A stretch of 64,000 bases of DNA. Source: Pseudomonas nabeulensis. Lineage in GTDB: Bacteria; Pseudomonadota; Gammaproteobacteria; Pseudomonadales; Pseudomonadaceae. Both the position numbers and the translations under genes were made by a program. Shown in pieces: positions 44,398-53,298 of the stretch (positions are counted from its first letter, which is position 1; each line of letters starts with the position of its first letter). Below the pieces are notes generated by a model. That model was not told where the DNA came from and did no database searches. It was given only the letters and a program-made list of their open reading frames with translations. The DNA is taken from positions 186,001-250,000 of the forward strand of contig NZ_QUZT01000001.1 of NCBI RefSeq assembly GCF_004682045.1, read 5' to 3'.

Positions 44398-46656
44398 TCA
44401 AAACTCCCAACGCACCCCCACATTAACCCCCAGCGGCTGCTTGATATTCTGCCCAACGCTGCGCTCCAGATCCGCATGCAGCTTCAGGTTCTGCGACACC
44501 GACATCGCCACGCCCGCACCCAGCTTCAAGCGTGAACCTGACAGGTCGTTATTGAACGAGTTGTCATTGACGAACACCTTGTTGCTCTGGTCGAACTCAT
44601 GGGCCACGGCGGCCTTGAGGTACGGCTGCAACACGCTGCCACTTTCCAGTTGGAAGTTGCGGCCAGCAGTTACACCCACTTCACCGATCACCGTGCTCGA
44701 ACGGTCGCCCTTGGCCTGCAGGCCGTTGTCCAGGGTGTAGCTCTGAGCCTGGGTGATGACTGCGGCCAGTTGGCCGTAGGGTTCAACGAAATAGCCATCG
44801 TCCAACTTGATGTGACGGCCCACTTCCGCCGAAGCGCCCACGGCGTTTTGCGTGTAGTTGCCCTTGGCTTTCTTACCGTCACTCATCGCCACGTCAGAAT
44901 CGCTGTGCAAGCGGTTGAGTTTGAGCACTCCATCGAAGTAAAAACCGCTTTCAGCATCCAGCCAGGTGGCGTAACCGCCGACGTAGTAGCTTTTGATCTC
45001 AGCCTTGCTGCCACGGTTGAGATCCAGGTCCGAAGTACTGTGGCCGGCCATCGCACCGATCAACCACTGGCCATCACCGGCTTGCAACGGCGCATCGGCA
45101 CCGATGGTGAAACCGCGCTGGGACTGGTTGTAACCCAGGCCGGTCTTGTCGTTGGACACTTCGTACTTGTTGCCGTAGGCACGGCTCCACAACCCAGCGG
45201 ATTTGCCATCGTTGAAGCGCAACTCGCCCATGCGGGTACGCAGGGTGGTCATTTCACCCAGCAACACGCTCGGTGCCGCGTTGAACAGCGCCAGTACCGA
45301 ATTGGTGCTCGGGCTGATCACTTTGTTGTTCGGGTCCAGGTACCAATCGTGGTCACGGTTATCACTGACCAGGCCGTACGAATAGGTACCCACGTCAACA
45401 CGATCACCGACCAGACTGAACGTGGCACCGCCGTCGGCCGTGTGCACCACATGCAAACGGTCATCGGACAACGGGTCGGCACCGGTGCTGGAGATCAGCA
45501 ACTGGTGGGCGCCGGACGAAGTCCCTGTCACGTTGAGGAAGTCGCCCGTCAAGGTGGAGAAATCCGCCTTCATGATAAAGGTGCCGCCCGTGCCATTGAG
45601 GTTGGTCACGTCCAGTTGGTAGAACGCGCCCGAGTCGCCGAACTTGACGTTGCCGCCATTCATCGACAGCTCCTTGAGTTCATCCTGGCCATCGACCAGC
45701 ACCCAGGTGGCGTCGCTGTTGACCGACAGCTTGTCGACGTTTTCCAGGCGGCCGGTGAGGATCGCGCCGTTGTTCAGGCCCACATTGGCGGTGCCGCCAC
45801 TGTTGATGATGTCGCCTTTCATGGAGGCAAAATCCAGGTTCAGGTCCAGGGCACTGCCGCTGCCAACCTGAATGTTGCCGGTCAGGTTGCTGTTGTTGAC
45901 CAGTACGTCAGCGGAGCCGCCGTTGAGCAACTCCAGCATATTGCCGTTACCACCTTCCAGTGTGGTGCCATTGGTGAGGGTGATCGGCGTAACGCCCGTC
46001 CCCGGCCCATCCACCACAATGGCCGCACCGGTTTGACCCACGACGCGGGTGCCGTCAAGGTGAAAGCGGGTGGGTGCGGTTTCTCCGCCACTGCGATAGA
46101 CGTAAAGACCATTGGTGCCGCCGGTAATACTGCCGCCTTGCGCGGCCAGGTTACCGTCAATGGCCAACACACCGAACTCTCCACCGACGACATCGGTGTT
46201 CATCATCTGCAGCGTGCTTTCCCGCCCCAGGTTGACGCCATAGGTGGCCCCTTCAATCAAGCTGTTGGACACCACCGCGTGACTGCCCACCCCATCCTGC
46301 TCGCCCACGACCATCCCAATGCCGCTGGCACTGGAAATGTGAGCGTCGCGAATGGCTGCCTGGCTGCCGAACAACCGAACGCCGTCTTCGGAGCCCGCAA
46401 CCACTTGGCCACCATTCATCTCAAAGATCGAATTCTGCGACAGCACGCTGAGAATCGAACCACCGTTGGAGGTCAGCTTGGCACCATCTTTCAGGGTGTA
46501 GCGATCAAACGGGCTCTCGGCATCAATGACGAGTTGCTGACCTGAGCCCAGGTCTACGGCAGACACGTGAGTTGCCGCCAGTGAAAAAGGCGCGAGCGCC
46601 AGGATTTTGATTGCGGTAGACAAGCGCGAGCGCTTGAAGAGTACTTGGGTATTCAT
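44398..46656 (-). CDS. Pertactin-like autotransporter
   Basis: A 752-residue type Va autotransporter. The N-terminal signal (about residues 1-33) ends at H-V-S-A. The passenger (about 34-460) has the repetitive right-handed beta-helix pattern (G-V-N-L-G-R-E-S-T-L-Q-M; G-G-T-A-N-V-G-L-N-N-G-A-I-L-T-G). The beta-barrel (about 480-752) starts with G-L-W-S-R-A-Y-G-N and ends in G-V-R-W-E-F, the terminal-F BAM signal. No RGD motif or catalytic triad was found. Convergent with paralogue B; likely displays or releases its passenger. Confidence 0.9.
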   Translation of the reverse strand: MNTQVLFKRSRLSTAIKILALAPFSLAATHVSAVDLGSGQQLVIDAESPFDRYTLKDGAKLTSNGGSILSVLSQNSIFEMNGGQVVAGSEDGVRLFGSQAAIRDAHISSASGIGMVVGEQDGVGSHAVVSNSLIEGATYGVNLGRESTLQMMNTDVVGGEFGVLAIDGNLAAQGGSITGGTNGLYVYRSGGETAPTRFHLDGTRVVGQTGAAIVVDGPGTGVTPITLTNGTTLEGGNGNMLELLNGGSADVLVNNSNLTGNIQVGSGSALDLNLDFASMKGDIINSGGTANVGLNNGAILTGRLENVDKLSVNSDATWVLVDGQDELKELSMNGGNVKFGDSGAFYQLDVTNLNGTGGTFIMKADFSTLTGDFLNVTGTSSGAHQLLISSTGADPLSDDRLHVVHTADGGATFSLVGDRVDVGTYSYGLVSDNRDHDWYLDPNNKVISPSTNSVLALFNAAPSVLLGEMTTLRTRMGELRFNDGKSAGLWSRAYGNKYEVSNDKTGLGYNQSQRGFTIGADAPLQAGDGQWLIGAMAGHSTSDLDLNRGSKAEIKSYYVGGYATWLDAESGFYFDGVLKLNRLHSDSDVAMSDGKKAKGNYTQNAVGASAEVGRHIKLDDGYFVEPYGQLAAVITQAQSYTLDNGLQAKGDRSSTVIGEVGVTAGRNFQLESGSVLQPYLKAAVAHEFDQSNKVFVNDNSFNNDLSGSRLKLGAGVAMSVSQNLKLHADLERSVGQNIKQPLGVNVGVRWEF

Positions 46657-46846
46657 AGGGTAGAACCTCTAGTCGGATGACTGAACAAGCCAATCGATTA
46701 CAGGACTCATCGACTCAGGCTTTCAGAGGCGCCAAGGTTACGTACCCGAAGGGGAACTTCATGTAGGCCGAATCAACGACCCTGTAGGACTTTCCTTAAT
46801 GGTGGGTGGGCGAAATTTTGAGGTGAACCCTCAAGCCAGCATCGAT

Positions 46847-46873
46847 AACCCTTGGGGCTTGCCCCCAAGGGTT
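46847..46873. repeat. Perfect 11-bp stem downstream of paralogue C
   Basis: AACCCTTGGGG (46847-46857) with CCCCAAGGGTT (46863-46873), 5-nt loop, 35 bp past the stop of the minus-strand gene. It has no T-run on either side, so it is an unlikely intrinsic terminator; it may stabilise the mRNA end. Confidence 0.55.
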
Positions 46874-46907
46874 AATGGACGTCACTCAATGCATTTAAAA
46901 CAGCGTT

Positions 46908-48896
46908 TTAGCCGCAAACGCCTCCGCCCAGCAGATACCGACTGACGTACAAGAGGCTAGGCTCGGACTCTCCCGGAGCACCACTCGGCCTGAGTACTTT
47001 GTAATAAGCCTCGACACGCCCCTGTGTGACGGGGGAAATGTAAGTGGCGAAGGGCACCGTGAATATTTCGCCAGGGTGTCCTGAAAAGTGATCCAACGTG
47101 ACGGTCACCGGAGGGAACTCATGTTCGAGCACCACGACTGACGAGTAGAAGTCATCAGGCCCATAGATCACCCATACCAGGGTCACTTGATCGCCAGCTT
47201 TCAATTTGCCCGGGCTGATGATTTTGGTTTTGATGCCTGACGTAATGCCATTATCACAGTTAATGAAGAACGGATCTTCGTCAGCCCCAGTCCCCTGCGC
47301 ATCTGGATATTGCAGCAGTTCCAAATCAACAAGCGGGGACGGTTTCACATCGACTGGGGTTGGCAGGGAGTCGATGAAATTGTTGTTGGTTCCATTATTG
47401 AGGCTGTATAAAACATCGTGTACCCCATCCCCCCCCAGGGCAATGACTGACGCAGGGACCGGGATACTGAATTGTGGAGCCGTCTCATCCGCCACAGTAA
47501 CGGTGTAGGGGGGGGTCAACGCCGGTATGCCTTTCCAGTAAATCTGGATTCGGTCACCTGCCACAGCACCGGTATACACCGCAAAAGTGGCCGTGGCATT
47601 ACCTGTATCGCCCGGGCCGATCTCGTTGGTCAAGCCGCCAGCCGAGGTGATTGTAAGCCGCCCAAGATTAGGGTTGACCGGACCAGGGCCACCCGGATCT
47701 GGTGTCAGGCCCGGAGCAGTCAGATCCACGGGAACGCTGATCGAGCTGGAAGTCGGGGAGGCAGTACCGTTTGCAATAATCGCGTAAAAGACCATGGCAG
47801 TATAAGGGGCATCCTCACCTCCAGACGCCAAATCGGCCCACGGTATTGGAATGTCTTTAGGAAACGTTAAGTTGTTAACCGTTGCATAGATCATTCGCCC
47901 GTTAAAATTGACAACGATTTGTTGGCCAATTTCAACGTTGTCGTAGCCCGTGATTCGAACATAGGCGCGATTCAACTGAGCATCCTCCCGATCCAGCGGC
48001 GCTTCGGGCACGACAGGCGGTTGCAGGTTTGCAGGACTGGGTTCACGTGTAAGCGTTATCTCCGTCAAATACGGGGGGAAGGTCGTTTCATTACCGGCGC
48101 GGTCGTAGTAGATATACGCCAGTTGGTAGACGCCTGATTCCATGGCCAATATGTCCGCCTTGTCCAAGGTAACGCTCACCGGTGAATTATTGACGGGCAA
48201 ATCGGTGACTGTGGCAATCGGCGTCGGATCCGTGTAATGCCAGAAAATACTGAGTCGGTCCCCTACCTGAGGATCAAACCGAGGGCTGCAGGTGACGGTC
48301 AAAAGGTTAGTCGAAACGTCGAGCAACTCCACCGTCACTTTGCCATTGACCACCCAAGCCGGAAGCGTTGCTCTGGCCGGCCGGATCCTGGCGTGCGTGT
48401 CGTATCGGTCAACCGTAACGACCGCCGCCCTAAGCGAACTATCAGACGTCGTACCATGAAACACTTCGTAGGTCAGGTTTTTGAGACCATGATCACCCAA
48501 TTGCGCTTGATTGAACGTGTAAGGACGAGGCCATACCAGCTCGGGGGCATTCAGGTTGGGGCCAAGGTCCTCACGGGGCCCCACGAGCGAATTATTGATC
48601 CTGATTTCCAGACCGTACCTCGCAAACGGGCCGCCTCCCCCTGGAGACCATCTGGGGATCTCAATCCTCAAACCCACGAGATAAAGCGTCTCGATACTCA
48701 TCAAACCAGGCTGGCCACCGGGCACATCTGGCAGCGCATTCAACACGTCTATGGCAGCAAGTGAGCCTGCCCGTGGGGCTCTTCGCGTGGATCGAGGCTC
48801 TGTCAAAACCGAGCGAACAGCCGTCTTGGCTTTTTTCTTGGCTTTCTTGCCAGCTTTGGGCTCTTTGGGGCTGTTGGTGTTCTTTAAACTTGCCAT
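46908..48896 (-). CDS. Modular Ig-like protein with Lys-rich N-terminus (paralogue C)
   Basis: A 662-residue protein. I use ATG 48896 (M-A-S-L-K-N-T-N) with GGAG 9 nt upstream; the frame is open to 48998, but those starts overlap the dyad (48989-49004). The first 30 residues are very basic (K-A-G-K-K-A-K-K-K-A-K). The rest is about five Ig-like modules, with A-P-L-D-R-E-D, P-I-P-W-A-D-L, G-D-R-I-Q-I-Y-W-K and G-D-Q-V-T-L-V-W. No propeller and no signal peptide. Related to paralogues A, B and D. It ends in G-G-G-V-C-G. Confidence 0.72.
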   Translation of the reverse strand: MASLKNTNSPKEPKAGKKAKKKAKTAVRSVLTEPRSTRRAPRAGSLAAIDVLNALPDVPGGQPGLMSIETLYLVGLRIEIPRWSPGGGGPFARYGLEIRINNSLVGPREDLGPNLNAPELVWPRPYTFNQAQLGDHGLKNLTYEVFHGTTSDSSLRAAVVTVDRYDTHARIRPARATLPAWVVNGKVTVELLDVSTNLLTVTCSPRFDPQVGDRLSIFWHYTDPTPIATVTDLPVNNSPVSVTLDKADILAMESGVYQLAYIYYDRAGNETTFPPYLTEITLTREPSPANLQPPVVPEAPLDREDAQLNRAYVRITGYDNVEIGQQIVVNFNGRMIYATVNNLTFPKDIPIPWADLASGGEDAPYTAMVFYAIIANGTASPTSSSISVPVDLTAPGLTPDPGGPGPVNPNLGRLTITSAGGLTNEIGPGDTGNATATFAVYTGAVAGDRIQIYWKGIPALTPPYTVTVADETAPQFSIPVPASVIALGGDGVHDVLYSLNNGTNNNFIDSLPTPVDVKPSPLVDLELLQYPDAQGTGADEDPFFINCDNGITSGIKTKIISPGKLKAGDQVTLVWVIYGPDDFYSSVVVLEHEFPPVTVTLDHFSGHPGEIFTVPFATYISPVTQGRVEAYYKVLRPSGAPGESEPSLLYVSRYLLGGGVCG

Positions 48897-48988
48897 CTTG
48901 GTTGACTCCGGAAGTTTAGATAACTCGTCCGTCTCGCTCACGGACATAAGGCCATCTGTATTAGGCACTTCCAACATCATTCGCACAC

Positions 48989-49004
48989 CTGTCAACATTG
49001 ACAG
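48989..49004. promoter_or_regulatory. 16-bp dyad site 4 (LuxR-box-like), perfect
   Basis: CTGTCAACATTGACAG, a perfect inverted repeat of CTGTCA with a 4-nt centre, 93 bp before the proposed start of paralogue C. The only perfect member of the set. On the gene strand a -10-like CCTAAT follows 23 nt later. Confidence 0.65.
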
Positions 49005-49143
49005 TTTTGCGATTTAACCAATCAAGCGTCGTCGTCGTTGTATTGCCGTGCAAACAGGCACATCGCCAAAAACAATAAGAACGTGCGCGATTACTTTGAT
49101 TAGCGCTAATGCTGCATTGGCCGAACCTGATTTAAAACAACAA

Positions 49144-49159
49144 AGGGGCCTAAGCCCCT
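49144..49159 (-). terminator. Rho-independent terminator after paralogue D
   Basis: On the minus strand a stem of AGGGGC and GCCCCT (49154-49159 with 49144-49149), loop of four, followed by TTTGTTGTTTTAAA. It lies 20 bp past the stop at 49179, so paralogue C must have its own promoter. Confidence 0.75.
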
Positions 49160-49178
49160 CTGTCGTTCAACCTGTTTT

Positions 49179-51182
49179 CTACTGGGTTTTTGCTTTGCCG
49201 GGTTTCGACGGCTTACCTGCAGGAGGCGCGAGGCATGTCGTTCCACCGGGCCGAATAAGATCAATCCGTGCGAAATTGGCAGCTGACTTGCCGGTTGGGC
49301 CCGACATTTTGTAGAGACGGTAGTAAAACAACCCGGAACCATTGGTTGGAATCAGCCCAGGCACTGTGATCAACGGGTCGAAGGGTTCTATGTAGACCTC
49401 TGCCACTCCAGCAGTCCTGTGGGCATCCGTCAGCTCCACTTCAAACCAGACCTGAGACCCCGCAATAGGCGCCCCCCCACCATTGGTCGTGCGGTGACTG
49501 CTCCAGAACAACCTGACCTTATCGCCGACTTCAAAGTGAGTCGTGCTCCAGGGAATCCCCAGGATGACCGCCTCATAGGGCTGAGGGACGGTATCGCAGG
49601 TAATCCATTTACTCGGGTGATTATTCTGCAGGGTGGCCGCAAGCAGCCCCGTTAACGTGTCTAACTCAACCCGCACTTGAGTGGCAGGGCTACGTTGATA
49701 ATTGACGCCGTTATAGGTCCAGTAATAAACCTCTACCAGCCCACCCCCCGCGACGATCAAGGCCCACTGCACATACAGCTGCACGGTTTGCCCGGCGACA
49801 TCTCCGGGATCGACCACTTTTATATCGGCAAATGTGGCGTCATTGCCCCAGAACAGACGCAGGTTTTCCCCCACCTGCGGATTGAAGAACAAAGGCACCT
49901 CAACCAAGACAGGGCCGGGTGAGTCTGCGGGAGTGACCACGTTATCCTCGGTGACCCCTTTGACCGTTACAGGCGGCAACGCGGGGTTGATCGGATCGGG
50001 GCTGACCGGGGGATCACCTGCCACCGTAGCATCGACTTCAATAAAGGTGTCCGGTGAGTTCTTGGTGAGCGAACCCCGCGCAAACGCGTACCAGACCCTT
50101 ACCGGGTATCGAGCGTCAAACCCGCCAACCAGGAATATCAGCCACGTGACGTCCACGGAAATGGGCCAGATCTGCGTCGCACCTACGGTAATCGTCGCCA
50201 GAATATGGGTGTTCCAGCGCAGAGTCAGGGTATCGCCCTCCTCCGCCCCTATCACCCTCTGCAGGGAGACACTCACGCCTTGGCGGATATCATCCAGGTC
50301 AATCAGGCCATCGGTTTCTGCCCGAGGCACCAAAGGCCGGAGCAAATCGGGCAAGGAAACCAGGTTGATATCGAGTTTGACCTGAGCGGAAAAAGGTCCG
50401 ATGTTGCCGACACGATCCATCAACCGATAGGACGCCCACCTTTCACCACCACCACTGGTGCGAACAACTGCCTCGGGAATCAGGTACAGCAGTGGGTCAC
50501 CGTCTTCAATGTGACGCCGTTCAACCGTAAAACTGCCGACATAGTCGATATTGGGGATGGTCCCAAAGAACACCATGACCACGTCTTCGGTGCGCATGAC
50601 CAGATAACGTGGAACTTCACAGGGGATACCTGCATCGGCGGTGAGCTCGGCGTCACTCACGCCGTCAAGCGTGTCGGGGCCGAATATCAGCTCGGCACCC
50701 GGGTTATCCTGGTTGGGGGCAAGATCGTCGACATCAATCAGCGTTCGCTCCGACTCGCCCGTCGGCAACAATACCCCACTGATCTCGTAATACATCTGGC
50801 TGACACCGGGCGTATCCAGCAACCATGCCGGCAGCGCTTTGGTGTACGGGAACAGGAGAGTGGGATCATAGGGGCCGAGGATCTCCTCGGTCCACACGTG
50901 GTCGCCCTTCCAGAAGTATCGAATGTTGGTGCGCACGTTCGTGGCTGCGTTATTGGGCATCCACACGCTTGGAATGGTGATTTTGAAAGGCTGGCCCCGA
51001 ATTGACAGGGGGATTTTGTGTGCGGCTTCGTCCCATAACAGTGGAAGGCTGTCTTCCGGTAGTGGGCCCACCACCCCGGGCGATGGTGCGGCAGGCTCAG
51101 CAGGAGAGCTCTTTTTTCTTTTGTTGGGACGGGCCTTTTTGGCGACGGTTTTTTTCTGTTGGCGCACCTTCGAGTCAGTCAT
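49179..51182 (-). CDS. Modular Ig-like protein with Lys-rich N-terminus (paralogue D)
   Basis: A 667-residue protein; ATG 51182 has a strong GGGAG. After a basic start (K-K-T-V-A-K-K-A-R-P-N-K-R-K-K-S-S) about six Ig-like modules follow, marked by G-D-T-L-T-L-R-W-N, G-E-N-L-R-L-F-W-G, G-D-K-V-R-L-F-W-S and V-E-V-Y-Y-W-T-Y. The short C-terminal tail is K/P-rich (K-P-S-K-P-G-K-A-K). No signal peptide or propeller. It has the same plan as C; the two are probably a duplication. Confidence 0.72.
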   Translation of the reverse strand: MTDSKVRQQKKTVAKKARPNKRKKSSPAEPAAPSPGVVGPLPEDSLPLLWDEAAHKIPLSIRGQPFKITIPSVWMPNNAATNVRTNIRYFWKGDHVWTEEILGPYDPTLLFPYTKALPAWLLDTPGVSQMYYEISGVLLPTGESERTLIDVDDLAPNQDNPGAELIFGPDTLDGVSDAELTADAGIPCEVPRYLVMRTEDVVMVFFGTIPNIDYVGSFTVERRHIEDGDPLLYLIPEAVVRTSGGGERWASYRLMDRVGNIGPFSAQVKLDINLVSLPDLLRPLVPRAETDGLIDLDDIRQGVSVSLQRVIGAEEGDTLTLRWNTHILATITVGATQIWPISVDVTWLIFLVGGFDARYPVRVWYAFARGSLTKNSPDTFIEVDATVAGDPPVSPDPINPALPPVTVKGVTEDNVVTPADSPGPVLVEVPLFFNPQVGENLRLFWGNDATFADIKVVDPGDVAGQTVQLYVQWALIVAGGGLVEVYYWTYNGVNYQRSPATQVRVELDTLTGLLAATLQNNHPSKWITCDTVPQPYEAVILGIPWSTTHFEVGDKVRLFWSSHRTTNGGGAPIAGSQVWFEVELTDAHRTAGVAEVYIEPFDPLITVPGLIPTNGSGLFYYRLYKMSGPTGKSAANFARIDLIRPGGTTCLAPPAGKPSKPGKAKTQ

Positions 51183-51293
51183 CTCATTCTCCCAACGCAA
51201 CCCATGATGTGGCGACCATGGGCTACTGCGCTGGTGCGAACCCGCCGCCTACGGTCAGGAGAACAGTTAAAACGTAAATCGACAGGTTGAATA

Positions 51294-51309
51294 CTGTCAG
51301 AACTCACAG
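51294..51309. promoter_or_regulatory. 16-bp dyad site 3 (LuxR-box-like)
   Basis: CTGTCAGAACTCACAG on the plus strand (CTGTGAGTTCTGACAG on the gene strand), 112 bp before the start of paralogue D. A TTTAAC lies 22 nt after it on the gene strand, a possible -10. Confidence 0.6.
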
Positions 51310-51352
51310 GTGCCTACGGTGCAACGCTTGCTTGCGTTGTACCCACGCGTGC

Positions 51353-52045
51353 TTAAAGCGGCGGCAAACACCAATCAATCGGCGTCTCACCATTCTGCTC
51401 AAGAAACTTGTTGGTACGGCTGAAATGCCCGCACCCCAAAAACCCGCGATATGCCGACAACGGCGACGGATGCACCGAGGTCAGCACCAGATGCTTGGTC
51501 GCATCGATCAGCTTCTGCTTGCCCTGGGCATGGGCGCCCCACAGCAAAAACACCAAGTGCGGCTGGTGCTCACTGACCACTTCGATAATCCGATCAGTAA
51601 AGAACTGCCAGCCCTTGCCCGCATGCGCATTGGCGTTGGCGCGCTCCACGGTCATGGTGGTGTTGAGCAGCAGCACGCCCTGATCCGCCCAGCTTTGCAG
51701 GCAGCCGTGATTGGGGATGTCGATGTTCAGGTCGCGCTTGAGCTCTTTGTAGATATTGAGCAGCGACGGCGGCGTCGGAATGCCCGGTTGCACCGAGAAG
51801 CACAGGCCGTGGGCCTGGCCGGGGCCGTGGTACGGGTCCTGGCCGAGGATCACCACCTTGACCTTGTCCAGCGGCGTGGAATTGAGCGCATTGAAAATCA
51901 GCGGGCCGGGCGGGTAGATCTCTTTGCCGGCGGCATGTTCCTGGCGCAGGAACTCGCGTAACTGGGCCATGTACGGCTGCTCGAACTCATCCCGCAGGGC
52001 GTGTTTCCAGCTGGGTTCGAGTTTGATACGGTCGTCTTCGGTCAT
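51353..52045 (-). CDS. ung: Uracil-DNA glycosylase
   Basis: A 230-residue family 1 UDG that removes uracil from [11 protein letters not shown] is the water-activating motif (Asp/His), L-L-L-N-T the uracil-binding strand, and [11 protein letters not shown] the minor-groove loop with catalytic His. Length is standard. It is a core gene bounding the island of modular proteins. Confidence 0.97.
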   Translation of the reverse strand: MTEDDRIKLEPSWKHALRDEFEQPYMAQLREFLRQEHAAGKEIYPPGPLIFNALNSTPLDKVKVVILGQDPYHGPGQAHGLCFSVQPGIPTPPSLLNIYKELKRDLNIDIPNHGCLQSWADQGVLLLNTTMTVERANANAHAGKGWQFFTDRIIEVVSEHQPHLVFLLWGAHAQGKQKLIDATKHLVLTSVHPSPLSAYRGFLGCGHFSRTNKFLEQNGETPIDWCLPPL

Positions 52046-52140
52046 GGTTGAAAGGTCTTGTAAAAAAGAATGTGGCGAACCCTAGGAAAGCCGACCCCGC
52101 TTGTCAATTGATCTGACACACAACCGGCACTTTCCTACCA

Positions 52141-52159
52141 AAGGATCATACTGATCCTT
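52141..52159. promoter_or_regulatory. Perfect 8-3-8 dyad before the enoyl-CoA hydratase-like gene
   Basis: AAGGATCA (52141-52148), TAC, TGATCCTT (52152-52159), 19 bp before the ATG. The position fits an operator or a 5' mRNA hairpin. The regulator is unknown. Confidence 0.45.
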
Positions 52160-52178
52160 CACTTCCCCGAATGAGGTC

Positions 52179-53294
52179 ATGATGAACCTGCACTTCGAAG
52201 AGCTGACCGGCAGCGACGGTGCCCGCATTGGTATCGCCAGCCTCGACGCAGAAAAATCCCTCAACGCACTCTCCTTGCCGATGATCCTGGCCCTGGGCGA
52301 GCGCCTGGACGCCTGGGCCAAGGACCCGAACATCGTCTGTGTATTGCTGCGCGGCAACGGCCCCAAAGCGTTTTGCGCCGGTGGCGAAGTGCGCAGCCTG
52401 GCCATGGAATGCCTTGAGCAACCCGGCGTCGTGCCGGCGTTGGCGGCCAAGTTCTTTGCCGCGGAATATCGTCTCGACTACCGCCTGCACACCTACCCCA
52501 AACCGCTGATCTGCTGGGGCCACGGCTACGTATTGGGCGGCGGCATGGGCCTGCTGCAAAGCGCTGCGGTGCGTATCGTCACGCCGAGCAGCCGGTTGGC
52601 CATGCCCGAGATCAGCATCGGCTTGTATCCCGATGTGGGCGCCAGTTGGTTCCTGTCGCGCCTGCCGGGCAAGCTCGGTCTATTTCTTGGTCTTACCGGC
52701 GCGCACATCAACGGGCGTGATGCGCTGGACCTGGGCCTGGCCGACCGTTTTCTGCGTGATGATCAACAAGACGAACTGCTCGATGGCCTGCTGCAACTGA
52801 ACTGGCAGGAGCAGACCGCGATGCAGCTCAACAGCCTGTTTAAAGCGCTGGCCCAAGAAGCCGTCGACCAGCAACCCGAAGCGCAATGGCTGCCACGCCG
52901 CGCGCAGATTGACGAATGGCTCGACGTAAGCGATGTGCGGTGTGCGTGGCGCGCCTTGAGCCAACTTCGCGAACACGCGGACCCGCTGTTCAGCCGTGCC
53001 GGCAAAACCTTGAGCGAAGGCTGCCCGCTGACGGCTCACCTGGTGTGGGAACAGATCCAGCGGGCTCGCCACCTGTCCCTGGCCCAGGTGTTCCAGATGG
53101 AATACACCCTGAGCCTCAATTGCTGCCGTCACCCGGAATTCAGCGAAGGCGTGCGGGCGCGGTTGATCGACAAAGACCATTCGCCTCGCTGGCATTGGCC
53201 CGACATCAACACCGTCCCCGAAGCGGTGGTACACGCGCACTTTAATAAAGCCTGGGAAGGTAGGAATCCTCTGGCAGACCTTTCCGATTATTGA
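52179..53294 (+). CDS. Enoyl-CoA hydratase/isomerase family, HIBYL-CoA hydrolase-like
   Basis: A 371-residue crotonase-fold protein with the longer ECH_2 (3-hydroxyisobutyryl-CoA hydrolase-like) layout: A-F-C-A-G-G-E-V-R-S (oxyanion loop 1), G-G-G-M-G-L-L-Q-S (loop 2), P-E-I-S-I-G-L-Y-P-D-V-G-A-S-W-F-L (catalytic Glu and Asp), and a C-terminal helical extension. It would act in valine or acyl-CoA degradation. Start ATG 52179 or 52182 after GAGG. Confidence 0.85.
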   Translation: MMNLHFEELTGSDGARIGIASLDAEKSLNALSLPMILALGERLDAWAKDPNIVCVLLRGNGPKAFCAGGEVRSLAMECLEQPGVVPALAAKFFAAEYRLDYRLHTYPKPLICWGHGYVLGGGMGLLQSAAVRIVTPSSRLAMPEISIGLYPDVGASWFLSRLPGKLGLFLGLTGAHINGRDALDLGLADRFLRDDQQDELLDGLLQLNWQEQTAMQLNSLFKALAQEAVDQQPEAQWLPRRAQIDEWLDVSDVRCAWRALSQLREHADPLFSRAGKTLSEGCPLTAHLVWEQIQRARHLSLAQVFQMEYTLSLNCCRHPEFSEGVRARLIDKDHSPRWHWPDINTVPEAVVHAHFNKAWEGRNPLADLSDY

Positions 53295-53298
53295 CAGC

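Noticed and set aside
44599..46545. A 648-codon open frame on the plus strand opposite the autotransporter
   Set aside because: It is a shadow of a GC-rich gene: no domain or Shine-Dalgarno, and the opposite strand encodes a complete autotransporter.
46754..46759. GAACTT upstream of the autotransporter as an AlgU promoter
   Set aside because: It is on the opposite strand from the gene, and no TCTGA-like -10 follows at 16-17 nt.
37046..49004. Reading the five dyads as FleQ boxes
   Set aside because: FleQ sites as I recall them have GTCA and TGAC separated by 6 nt; here the arms are separated by 4 nt, and the CTGT/ACAG ends fit a LuxR box better.
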